A DNA stretch of 54,757 nt from Algoriphagus aquimarinus (GTDB taxonomy: Bacteria; Bacteroidota; Bacteroidia; Cytophagales; Cyclobacteriaceae): positions 1 through 54,757 of the forward strand of contig NZ_VORW01000026.1 in assembly GCF_007997215.1 (NCBI RefSeq), read 5' to 3'. The notes under the pieces were generated by a model. That model had not been told where the DNA came from, ran no database searches, and saw nothing but the letters and a program-made list of their open reading frames with translations. This document shows, piece after piece, positions 23,716 to 31,577 of the stretch. A program made the position numbers and the translations under genes. How positions within the stretch are numbered: position 1 is the stretch's first letter; the number at the start of each line of letters is the position of its first letter.

Positions 23716-26418
23716 TTATTTTCTTTCAACTTTTACATTCTTAAACATCACCTCATTCTCACTCACTCTCAATTCCTTTCCACTTAAAGTTGTCACATTC
23801 TTCAGATTCACTTCTTTGGTAAGGACATAAGGATATTTTTCTATGTAAGAATCATTTTTCTTTTCAGAATTGAAATTCCCAAAAATAGCTGGGCCCTGAT
23901 AGTCTTCGGGATGATTGGAATCGTCGATTTTAAGATTTTCGATTATGATTTGCTCCGGCATATAGCAGGTGTAGCCGAAATCGTGCTGACCAGAATTATA
24001 GCCATTAATCAAGGAAGCACTATAGGTTTTTCCGCCATTTGGAATAAAAGTACAGTCACGGATAATTAGTTTTCCTTCCCAGGTGCTTCCGTAGTCGGAA
24101 CGAAGATTGATCAGGCTCCTTCCTCGGATAGTTGAGTTTTCCACGGTGAAAGTTCCAGTGCCAATTGCATTGATACCCATATGACCAAGAGTAGAGTTGC
24201 GGATGGTAGCATTGGCCACACCCATGTGGGCATCGAAGCGGGAAAGAATACAGGTGTCGAAAAGTAGATTCTTGCTGTAGTTGGAACCCATGATTCCCCA
24301 ATACATGCTGTCATCGATGTTATTTGTCTGACTGCAGTTGATAAAGGAAACGTTCAGGGCTCGGTTCACTATAATGTCATAGGTACCCATGGTGACAGGC
24401 TTTCCAGCTGCGCCTATGGTTGAGTAGGTTTTGTGTCCTGTCAGGATAGTGTTCTTTACGGTTACGAAGGCAGCTTTGCTGATATTGATGAATCCGTTGT
24501 AGGGAGCGCCATGATCACCTTCCCCAGTAACGTGATGTTCCAAGAAATCAACAATTACATTGGAGCGCTGTATGGAGATATTCCGACTGTAATAGTTGTA
24601 CTTCGATTCCTCCTGATTGGCAATGGTGGTAAAATGACCTCCGGTTATAGTCAGTGTTTTTTCATCAATAGGGAGCGCAGTGATTTCTGTGATCTGATCA
24701 AAATCCCAAATGATTGGTGCATCCTGATCCACATTTCCGTCTTTATCCATCAGAAAAATATCCGTTTGCGGTGCACCATTATTTTGATTTAGCCCAAATC
24801 GGATGTACTTCATTTCGTTGGAATTGGTGACGGAGATCAAAGAAGAGCTGGGCAAAGTGATATCGATCTTTTTCTGATTCCTCTTCAGTGAGGTTATTCC
24901 TTCAAGTTTATAAGGCTTCAGACTTGAACTGACCAAGAAAACTGGAGCATTACGGTTTTCTACTTCTCTATCGTCAATTAGGAAGGAAGCTGTCCCAAAG
25001 TCAGTGTCGGTTTGTATGATCGCCGTCTGCTCTTTTCCTCCGATGTAATAGCTTGCACCATCGTCCGCTTTCACTTTTAGATCGTGCTCATTGGCAAATT
25101 CATGAGTTGTTGCGATAGCATCCATATCATCAGTTTTACCATCACCTTTGGCACCAAAGTCACTGTAATGAACAGAACCAGCGGCTTTAAATTTGGCGAC
25201 ATTCTCTTTAGATAGATTTGCAAGTGATTGTCCACTAGCTTGTATGGTTTCTTCAGAGATCCAAAGCAGCGGGAATCTCACAGGCATATTTCGGATGACT
25301 TCTGGCGTGTCAAAATCAGCATCAAGCAAATTCCAGAGTTCTAAGTATTCTTCCTCCTCATAGGCGTCTCCTCCAAAAAGCAAGAATGAATGTCGCACAG
25401 GCCATTTGTCCCAGTACATTACATCTTTTTGGTAAGGCCAAGCATCTTTGTTTTCTACAAAGGGATAGAGAAATGAAATCCCTAAAGCCAATGATTTACC
25501 ATCTGGTGTTTGGTAGCTGAATAAGTTTTCGACATCGTCTACATAAACCTGGCAAAGGGTAGCCATGGCGTCTAAACTGAAAAGGGAATAACCATATGGT
25601 TTGGTGCGCTTGAGTTCCTGAGGGAAGCTTCCGTCTGTTGCCATTTGATCTGGAAGAAGCACCGTTTTATACATTTCGTTGCAATAGTCAAGTACTTCTT
25701 GGTTACCGACAAATTGTGCGAAAACAGCCGCTTGCATCGCCCAGCACACACTGTGATTGTTTCCATGATCCCGCTCATCAATCCCATATGGATGCGTGGT
25801 TATCCAATTCAAATATTCCGAAAACCAGTCTTTTATCTGCTTTATCTCCAAATCAGAAATCACTCCTGAGTTTTCCACTGCTTCGATTGCTTTGGCCACT
25901 TCCATGAGTTGGATGGTATCTATGATTCCGATTCCTCGACCAGTTACTTTGCCTTTGATCGCTTGAGCATACAGTAAATTTGGGTTCATTTTAGTGGCTT
26001 CGTCAATGAACCAAGCCTTGAGATGCGGAGCTAAAGCTGTGACATATTTATCCTCTTTTGTCACCAAATAGGCAGAAGCCAGTGCGCCAGAAATTTGGCT
26101 AAATCGGATCATCGCCTCACGATGTGCGGTGAAATTATCAGGATTAGTCAATCCGTCCCGCTGAATGTATGGGCCTTCTGGATTACTTGGATCTGGCCAC
26201 CAATAGTCTCCTTCGGAATAGAAATCATGAATTCCACCCGCACTTCGGGAGCTACTTTCCGCAGTTACAGTGATTGGTTTTTCGCTCACATATTCCTCTG
26301 CCAAACGGATTACTCTTGCACGTTCTTTTGCGAAGTAATCTGTGCTGGTGTTCTCAGTTTGTTGAAGAGTTAAAAATGAGCTGAATGCAAAAAATAGAAT
26401 AAGGATGTATTGAATCAT
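23716..26418 (-). CDS. Secreted alginate lyase fused to a parallel beta-helix domain
   Basis: The product is about 900 residues from the ATG at 26418, which precedes a Sec signal (MIQYILILFFAFSSF); an upstream frame extension has no signal character. Residues about 25-400 form an alpha/alpha-toroid alginate-lyase domain (PF05426-like), with N220-N-H222 as the likely catalytic block and GDYWWPDPSNPEGPY near its start. From about residue 415, FGAKGDGKTDD begins a right-handed beta-helix of the pectate-lyase/glycosidase type, with repeats such as ITGGHFTTIAN and ATIRNSTLGHMG. The fusion would combine two polysaccharide-active folds for uronic-acid polymers. Which domain is catalytic, and on what, is unknown. 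No SusCD or transporter is adjacent. Confidence 0.85.
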   Translation of the reverse strand: MIQYILILFFAFSSFLTLQQTENTSTDYFAKERARVIRLAEEYVSEKPITVTAESSSRSAGGIHDFYSEGDYWWPDPSNPEGPYIQRDGLTNPDNFTAHREAMIRFSQISGALASAYLVTKEDKYVTALAPHLKAWFIDEATKMNPNLLYAQAIKGKVTGRGIGIIDTIQLMEVAKAIEAVENSGVISDLEIKQIKDWFSEYLNWITTHPYGIDERDHGNNHSVCWAMQAAVFAQFVGNQEVLDYCNEMYKTVLLPDQMATDGSFPQELKRTKPYGYSLFSLDAMATLCQVYVDDVENLFSYQTPDGKSLALGISFLYPFVENKDAWPYQKDVMYWDKWPVRHSFLLFGGDAYEEEEYLELWNLLDADFDTPEVIRNMPVRFPLLWISEETIQASGQSLANLSKENVAKFKAAGSVHYSDFGAKGDGKTDDMDAIATTHEFANEHDLKVKADDGASYYIGGKEQTAIIQTDTDFGTASFLIDDREVENRNAPVFLVSSSLKPYKLEGITSLKRNQKKIDITLPSSSLISVTNSNEMKYIRFGLNQNNGAPQTDIFLMDKDGNVDQDAPIIWDFDQITEITALPIDEKTLTITGGHFTTIANQEESKYNYYSRNISIQRSNVIVDFLEHHVTGEGDHGAPYNGFINISKAAFVTVKNTILTGHKTYSTIGAAGKPVTMGTYDIIVNRALNVSFINCSQTNNIDDSMYWGIMGSNYSKNLLFDTCILSRFDAHMGVANATIRNSTLGHMGINAIGTGTFTVENSTIRGRSLINLRSDYGSTWEGKLIIRDCTFIPNGGKTYSASLINGYNSGQHDFGYTCYMPEQIIIENLKIDDSNHPEDYQGPAIFGNFNSEKKNDSYIEKYPYVLTKEVNLKNVTTLSGKELRVSENEVMFKNVKVERK

Positions 26419-26531
26419 TTTGGGTTGGGGAGTTAAATCTGTTTTAAGATGCAATTTATTGAGGTGTTTTGAAAGAGCTTTAACCTCTGTGGACTTTGTG
26501 GTTAAAAACAACAAAATACGATAGGCTTTCG

Positions 26532-26539
26532 TATTTTTG
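26532..26539 (+). promoter_or_regulatory. Candidate -7 element of vapBC
   Basis: TATTTTTG matches TAnnTTTG exactly and lies 19 nt before the antitoxin ATG. No matching -33 TTTG is evident at the usual spacing. VapBC promoters are usually autorepressed by the complex. Confidence 0.45.
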
Positions 26540-26557
26540 TGTATAAACTATAAAGTA

Positions 26558-26764
26558 ATGAAAGTCACTGCATTAATTGAAGATGAATTGATCCAAGATG
26601 TGATGAAAATCTCTGGAGCCAAGAATATTACTGAAGCATTAAGAATTGTCTTGAAAGACTACAGATCTCGAAAACTATTGCGTGAATATTCCAATAGCAT
26701 CGCAGCGGAGCCTTTGGAGTTTAATTATGGGGCACAACAGATTCGTGATTTGAATCAGAAATGA
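26558..26764 (+). CDS. vapB: VapB-like antitoxin
   Basis: The 68-residue product, counted from ATG rather than the upstream GTG, begins MKVTALIEDELIQDVMKIS and has a short beta-strand plus helix-turn-helix-like segment, TEALRIVLKDYRSRK. This is the ribbon-helix-helix arrangement of DUF2191/VapB antitoxins. The C-terminal tail would wrap around and neutralise the PIN toxin encoded next. The stop overlaps the toxin start by four bases (ATGA), typical of TA modules. Confidence 0.85.
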   Translation: MKVTALIEDELIQDVMKISGAKNITEALRIVLKDYRSRKLLREYSNSIAAEPLEFNYGAQQIRDLNQK

Positions 26765-27144
26765 ATAGGGTATTAATTGATACTTCCGTTTGGATAGAGT
26801 TTTTCAAGGCAAACCCGTTTTATTTCGATATGTGCATGGAGCTCATTGATCATGCGGAAATTTTCTCTATTGAATTGATATTTGCAGAACTATTGCAAGG
26901 TGCCAAAGGTAAAAGAGAGATCGAAATGATAGATAGGTTTTTCGGCCAAATGATAATTCTGGATAGCCCTGGATTAATCTATCAAGCGGGGATTTTTTCA
27001 GGAGATAATAAGCTATTGGATCGAGGAATAGGGTTGATTGATTCAGTGATCATTCATACTGCGAAAAAATTTGATTTGAAAATCTGGACTTTGGATAAGA
27101 AAATCATTGGCTTTTTAGCAGATAGGAATGTTTTTCACCCGTAG
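26761..27144 (+). CDS. vapC: VapC-like PIN-domain toxin
   Basis: The 127-residue product is a PIN-domain ribonuclease. The conserved acidic residues are visible: D7 in LIDTSVWIEF, E43 in FAELLQG, and an Asp in IGLIDSVIIHTA, which together bind Mg2+ at the active site. VapC toxins cleave tRNA or rRNA when freed of the antitoxin. The module looks intact, and its position between polysaccharide and metabolic genes suggests local acquisition, which is inference. Confidence 0.9.
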   Translation: MNRVLIDTSVWIEFFKANPFYFDMCMELIDHAEIFSIELIFAELLQGAKGKREIEMIDRFFGQMIILDSPGLIYQAGIFSGDNKLLDRGIGLIDSVIIHTAKKFDLKIWTLDKKIIGFLADRNVFHP

Positions 27145-27285
27145 TTTTCTAACGAATAAAAGCAACTCGGACTCTTTAATAATAATGTAGGTCTATCGCA
27201 TGGTCTGTAAGTCTTCAAGTGCTTAATAAGTAATTAAGTGACTCATGTCACTATCCTTCTAGATGATTTTTTCGTTATTGAACAC

Positions 27286-27675
27286 ATGAGCTATTATATA
27301 ACAACAACGATAAAAGGTGACTTCAATCAAGTGATAGACAAAGTCACAGAAGAATTGAAAAAGCAAGGTTTTGGAGTGCTGACAACTATTGATATGAAAG
27401 CTACGCTTAAGAAGAAACTGGATGTGGATTTTTATAACTATCAAATTTTAGGAGCATGTAATCCGCCCAATGCATATAAAGCCTTACAAGCTGAAGATAA
27501 AATCGGTTTGATGCTTCCATGTAATGTAATAGTACAAGAAAAGGAAGCTGGCCAAATCGAAGTGTCGGCAGTGGATCCTGTGGTCTCCATGATGGGAGTC
27601 AAGAATGATGGGTTAGAACCTGTTGCCGTAGAAGTGCGGGATAAGTTGAAAAAAGTAATCAACGCATTAGCGTAA
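27286..27675 (+). CDS. DUF302-family protein
   Basis: The 129-residue product (ATG at 27286; a GTG 48 nt upstream would add an unlikely N-terminus) has the DUF302 blocks GFGVLTTIDMKATLKKKL, YQILGACNPPNAYKAL and IGLMLPCNVIVQE. This cytoplasmic alpha/beta domain often lies near copper, sulfur or redox genes; its function is unknown. A terminator follows. Confidence 0.9.
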   Translation: MSYYITTTIKGDFNQVIDKVTEELKKQGFGVLTTIDMKATLKKKLDVDFYNYQILGACNPPNAYKALQAEDKIGLMLPCNVIVQEKEAGQIEVSAVDPVVSMMGVKNDGLEPVAVEVRDKLKKVINALA

Positions 27676-27704
27676 AGCCGTAGTTATAATTGTGTTTTGC
27701 CACC

Positions 27705-27734
27705 ATGGCCTGTGTCTCCACAGGCCATATTTTT
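27705..27734 (+). terminator. Intrinsic terminator after the DUF302 gene
   Basis: TGGCCTGTG pairs with CACAGGCCA over a TCTC loop, followed by TATTTTTT. It lies about 30 nt after the stop. Confidence 0.92.
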
Positions 27735-27739
27735 TGAGT

Positions 27740-27897
27740 ATTCTGCTGTTCAGGATTTTCAATCCGAAAAAAAGCAGTAGATGATTGCCAGTATTTTTAA
27801 CTAAAGCTTATAAATCTTCGGATCAAGCTTCGAGATTTACAATCTCGAAGAGCAGGATGAGCAGGTTAAAGATATCTTCCGATTAACCTGTTTTTTA
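27740..27897 (+). ncRNA. Candidate small RNA or attenuated leader between two terminators
   Basis: After the DUF302 terminator, about 155 nt contain a perfect 10-bp hairpin (CTTCGAGATT-TAC-AATCTCGAAG, 27828-27850) and then a second, terminator-like hairpin (CAGGTTAA 27862-27869 with TTAACCTG 27883-27890, followed by T6). The second could end a short transcript or terminate transcripts upstream of the aminotransferase gene. No ORF is supportable. A dispersed repeat is an alternative. Confidence 0.35.
27862..27897 (+). terminator. Intrinsic-type terminator upstream of the aminotransferase leader
   Basis: CAGGTTAA pairs with TTAACCTG over a 13-nt loop and is followed by TTTTTT. It lies about 70 nt before the leader-cassette copy at 27967. 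Confidence 0.75.
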
Positions 27898-27966
27898 GCT
27901 AGCTAATAGTATTCAGTTTGATTTATTGGAGATGATTTCCTAACTCATAAGATAGCCACAGATCTT

Positions 27967-28059
27967 ATGAAATCGAGCATTTTAAAAGTCACAAACTGGG
28001 ATGATTATAAATCCCGCAAGATTCTCCCGATTCTCGGTACAGGCTATCTGACAGCTTAA
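27967..28059 (+). CDS. Candidate leader peptide (30 aa) upstream of the aminotransferase
   Basis: ATG-AAA-TCG-AGC begins a 30-codon ORF, ending GYLTA-stop 15 nt before the aminotransferase ATG. It starts with the same Met-Lys-Ser as the ORF at 51627 and lies in the conserved leader cassette 27967-28074. Translation is not shown by sequence alone. It has no signal peptide and is not recognisable. Confidence 0.35.
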   Translation: MKSSILKVTNWDDYKSRKILPILGTGYLTA

Positions 28060-28074
28060 AACAATTATAAACAG
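27967..28074 (+). promoter_or_regulatory. Leader cassette, copy A
   Basis: This 108-nt block begins ATGAAATCGAGC, contains GATGATTATAAATC, and ends TTAAAACAATTATAAACAG immediately before the gene ATG. Copies B (51627-51717) and C (32833-32930) share these anchors in the same order before unrelated genes. Confidence 0.6.
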
Positions 28075-29343
28075 ATGAAAAGCAGAAGATCATTTATCCA
28101 GAAACTCGGTGCGGGAATAGCTATTCCAGGCTTAGTTTCCTTCAGTTCTCCAACTCAAATTAATTCGAAATCAATAAACCATTCTCTTCAAGGAGATGAG
28201 TTTTGGAATGATATACGCAAGCAATTTCCACTGAACGACAGTAGGATTTACTTAAACAACGGGACCTTTGGTCCTTCGCCACTGGCGGTTTTGGATGCTT
28301 TGCAAAGCTCTTTTGTTGAAACAAATACCAGCGGAGAATATGGCCATATAGAGCCGGAGCGTGAGAAGTTAGCTGAGTTTGTAGGAATCAAGACTTCTGA
28401 AATTTCTCTTACTCATAATACCACTGAGGGCATCAATATCATGTGTTGGGGACTTCCGTTGAAAGCTGGCGATGAGGTGATTATCACTTTGCATGAACAC
28501 GTGGGAAATGCCTTACCATGGCTGAATCGGGCAAAACTACATGGAATTGTGTTGAAGCCCTTTGAACCTAAAGCTACTCAAGCTGAAAATTTAGATCTGA
28601 TCAAAAGCCTAGTCACTCCCAAAACGAAGGTGATCGCGATTCCGCATATCACTTGCACAACTGGGTTGGTTTTTCCTATTAAAGAGATTTCAGCTTTTGC
28701 CAGAAGTAAAGGAATATTTAGCGCAATTGACGGAGCACATGGAGCTGGGACATTCGATCTGAATCTGAAAGATCTGGGTTGTGATCTTTACGCAAGTAGC
28801 TATCATAAGTGGGTGTTGGGTCCAAATGGTACGGGTTTTCTGTATGTGCGAGAGGAGGTTTTGGATCAAGTCCAAGCATACCAAGTTGGTGCTTATTCAG
28901 ATTTAGGTTGGGATCTGTACCAAAGTCCACCTGAGTTCAAAGGCTATGTGCCTACCGCACATCGTTTTGATTATGGAAGCCAAAGTTTGCCAATGATGAA
29001 AGGCGCAGTGGCAGCGGCAGATTTTCATGGAGAAATAGGCAAGGGGAAAATAGAAACCAGAATAAGGGAGCTAAATCAATACTTGTTTGAAGGACTGTCT
29101 GAAATGAATTCTCAGTTGGATATTTTGTCTTCGTCAGAGCCAGAATCTCGGATCAGTATGGTCACCTTCAAAGCGAAAAATATGGGATACCAAGAAGCTG
29201 CTGGCTTGATAAGCAAGGAAGGTTTTAGGATAAGGCAAGTTCCGGAGAGTAAGTTGGACGCTATCCGGATTTCAACTCATATTTATAATAGCAAAACAGA
29301 AATTGACAGCTTTCTTGAAGCGACTAAAAAGGTGTTGGGTTAA
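28075..29343 (+). CDS. Tat-type exported class V aminotransferase (isopenicillin N epimerase-like)
   Basis: The 422-residue product has an N-terminal KSRRSFIQKLGAGIAIPG segment, a twin-arginine-like signal. The PLP-fold follows, with AIDGAHGAGTF (the Asp that contacts the pyridine N) and SSYHKWVLGP, where Lys forms the Schiff base. The family covers cysteine desulfurase- and isopenicillin N epimerase-like enzymes; the reaction here is unknown. Tat export would fit a cofactor loaded in the cytoplasm. The gene is preceded by leader cassette A, with a terminator-like hairpin further upstream. Confidence 0.85.
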   Translation: MKSRRSFIQKLGAGIAIPGLVSFSSPTQINSKSINHSLQGDEFWNDIRKQFPLNDSRIYLNNGTFGPSPLAVLDALQSSFVETNTSGEYGHIEPEREKLAEFVGIKTSEISLTHNTTEGINIMCWGLPLKAGDEVIITLHEHVGNALPWLNRAKLHGIVLKPFEPKATQAENLDLIKSLVTPKTKVIAIPHITCTTGLVFPIKEISAFARSKGIFSAIDGAHGAGTFDLNLKDLGCDLYASSYHKWVLGPNGTGFLYVREEVLDQVQAYQVGAYSDLGWDLYQSPPEFKGYVPTAHRFDYGSQSLPMMKGAVAAADFHGEIGKGKIETRIRELNQYLFEGLSEMNSQLDILSSSEPESRISMVTFKAKNMGYQEAAGLISKEGFRIRQVPESKLDAIRISTHIYNSKTEIDSFLEATKKVLG

Positions 29344-29410
29344 GGTTTTTTTTAGATTTTAATTGCAGGGAACATGGAGACTTCAGTAAGTAAAAAGTAG
29401 TTTGTTGAGA

Positions 29411-29434
29411 GTCAGGCTGAGCGAAGTCGAAGCC
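29411..29434 (-). repeat. Inverted isolated copy of the CTTCGACTTCGCTCAG repeat
   Basis: GTCAGGCTGAGCGAAGTCGAAGC is the reverse complement of the unit at 811-834 and of the array at 4886-5190. It lies between convergent genes. Confidence 0.7.
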
Positions 29435-29437
29435 TTT

Positions 29438-29821
29438 TTATAAGTTTTTTTTCTTCTTCAATTCCACTTTTGCCTCTGCTTCGGCAGCTCGGAATTGTGA
29501 GATATCAGCAATCAACTTTAGAGGCAAAGGTTTGTCCAATGGGAATTGAATGGCCCCAGTTGAGGTCACGTATTTCTTAAGTTCTTTCTTGAATTGGCTT
29601 ACTCCGCTATTTGTAGGATAAAATCCTATGTGTTTTTTCGCAGCTGCGAAATAGACCAACACCTCTGTGGTTTTGTACGCCGGCATACTGTAGCTGACCA
29701 CTTCTTTGGCTTTTGGAATAGCTTTCAGAATTGTCGCGCGCATTTGCTCTAGTTTTTCCCTCACTTCAGGAGAGCACCAGCTTAGATATTCCTCAACTGA
29801 GGATGGTTTTGCGTTCATCAT
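29438..29821 (-). CDS. DUF1801 (YdhG-like) protein
   Basis: The 127-residue product has the DUF1801 blocks YLSWCSPEVREKLEQMRATI and SYSMPAYK, then HIGFYPTNSGVSQF. These proteins resemble frataxin-like or iron-handling folds, but the function is unproven. It is cytoplasmic, with a Lys-rich C-terminus. Two adjacent ATGs exist; either may be used. It is upstream of, and on the same strand as, nothing closely spaced. Confidence 0.85.
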   Translation of the reverse strand: MMNAKPSSVEEYLSWCSPEVREKLEQMRATILKAIPKAKEVVSYSMPAYKTTEVLVYFAAAKKHIGFYPTNSGVSQFKKELKKYVTSTGAIQFPLDKPLPLKLIADISQFRAAEAEAKVELKKKKNL

Positions 29822-29877
29822 ACTCTTGAGATTTTAGACGTTAGACATAAGATTTAAGACTTTTATTTCATTATATA

Positions 29878-31437
29878 TCAGTCGAGCTTATCTGCAGCAG
29901 GCACCAATTTAGCATTCAAATCCGGTTCCGCCATATCTTTATCCAGCGGGAACATAGGTCGATTGATGCGCTTGTATCCAAGTCGTTCCAAATCCTGATC
30001 TACGCCACCTGGAGTCAGGGCCATCACCCAATCTGCCCGCATGTCGTAAAGTTCAGGAACAAGATATCCGATTTTTACCACAACGATATTTGCTTCTCTT
30101 GGCTTCAAACCTAGGTCTGTGAAGTCGCTTTCATTATGATAGGGCTTACGTTTTTTGGTGACTATCACATGTACGGAGCCAACTTTTACTACTACTTCTA
30201 CCTCCGCAGCACTGTCACCTTCTTTGATTGCTTCCACTGTTCCTTTTAGCATTACTGGCGGAGCAAATCTATCATCGATTGCTGCTCCTGCAGTTCCTTC
30301 CACTTTTCCTCCTACGCCTGCGGCAATTGCCTTCTGGACAAACTCAGGGCCCGGGATAGATGCATAAATCAGCGTTGGGCCATTCTCGGATTTAAACTCA
30401 GGTCGCTTCAGGATTTCTGTCAAAGTCCACGTCACATCTCCTGCTCCACCAGCAGTTGGGTTGTCTCCCATATCAGAGATCATGAAAGGCTTTTTATCAG
30501 AGGCAAGTGCCATCTTCAAGCTTTCATCCAACGTAGCAACAGGTGCAACGAACTCAAATTCATTTCTCACATTCCAAAAGCTTTGCGCAAGCTCTTCAGC
30601 TGACTCGGTCACAGCTTTCTCATCATCTCCAGTTACCATTACCACGGCATGGTTTCTAGGCTCATCTGCCCAAGCATAACCTATCCAAATCGCAGCATCA
30701 ATCACGCCTTCCTTTTTGGTCATTGGATCTACTTTAGCATATAAGCTCATTCCCGGATCAATTCGAGTACTTGTTTTTTCGCCAGGAAGCAAAATTGGAA
30801 CCGGAATCCAAGCTTTAAAGGCAGGCTTTCCTTTGCCACTTTCCAAGCGATCCAGCATGTTTTCTACCGCACGTTGCTTGGACTCCAGCGCATCTTCATG
30901 TGGAGCCATTCTATAGCAGGTGATCAAATCTGTATTTTCCGCTAATCTCCAAGAGACATTGCCATGCAAATCCATGGACGTAGAGATCAAAGTCTCAGGT
31001 CCTACAACTTCACGAACGCGAATGATGAAATCACCCTCAGGATCATCCAATCCAACCACACTCATGGCCCCATGGATATCGAAGAAAAGTCCATCGTATG
31101 GCAGGTTTTCCTTGAGCATATCTAAGGTTTTGCCAACTAACTCTTCATAAGCTTCCCGAGTTACGATTCCGCCTGGGATGGCATGACCCCTAAGCGTGGG
31201 AAACCATTCAGCTCTTGCCCTATCTTCCGAGGCTGAATCTAGAAAAGGATAATATGAGAAAACATCATTTCCTTCGCGCGTACGAAATGCATCTACATCA
31301 CTGGTAGCAGGCGAAAAAGTACTGGACTCAATTGCCAATCCTGCGATGGCTATACGAGGTAGGGGTTTTGATTCCTCCTTGGTTGAACAAGAAATGCTAA
31401 CTAAGAGGATGAACAGAAGCGCGATAAAATTTCTCAT
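29878..31437 (-). CDS. Lipoprotein M81-family metallopeptidase (MlrC-like)
   Basis: The product is about 519 residues from the ATG at 31437, which starts a clear lipoprotein signal (LLFILLVSISCS); an upstream 20-residue extension lacks signal character. The M81 signature blocks are FDIHGAMSV, SMDLHGNVS and APHEDALE, carrying the His/Asp/Glu zinc ligands. The C-terminal MlrC_C domain includes ISDMGDNPTAGGAGDVT. MlrC family enzymes act on small peptides, the founder on linearised microcystin. The substrate here is unknown. The start lies about 140 nt upstream of the VanZ-RDD stop. Confidence 0.9.
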   Translation of the reverse strand: MRNFIALLFILLVSISCSTKEESKPLPRIAIAGLAIESSTFSPATSDVDAFRTREGNDVFSYYPFLDSASEDRARAEWFPTLRGHAIPGGIVTREAYEELVGKTLDMLKENLPYDGLFFDIHGAMSVVGLDDPEGDFIIRVREVVGPETLISTSMDLHGNVSWRLAENTDLITCYRMAPHEDALESKQRAVENMLDRLESGKGKPAFKAWIPVPILLPGEKTSTRIDPGMSLYAKVDPMTKKEGVIDAAIWIGYAWADEPRNHAVVMVTGDDEKAVTESAEELAQSFWNVRNEFEFVAPVATLDESLKMALASDKKPFMISDMGDNPTAGGAGDVTWTLTEILKRPEFKSENGPTLIYASIPGPEFVQKAIAAGVGGKVEGTAGAAIDDRFAPPVMLKGTVEAIKEGDSAAEVEVVVKVGSVHVIVTKKRKPYHNESDFTDLGLKPREANIVVVKIGYLVPELYDMRADWVMALTPGGVDQDLERLGYKRINRPMFPLDKDMAEPDLNAKLVPAADKLD

Positions 31438-31577
31438 AGCGGAAGGGCTAGTTTTTATTTTCAAATGAAAATGGCATTCGCCAATAACAGATTTCAATTT
31501 AAACTAACATCTCGAAACATTATCAAAAATTTCTAAGAATGGTGTAATTCTAAATCAATATTTTTTCCAAAGATCCA

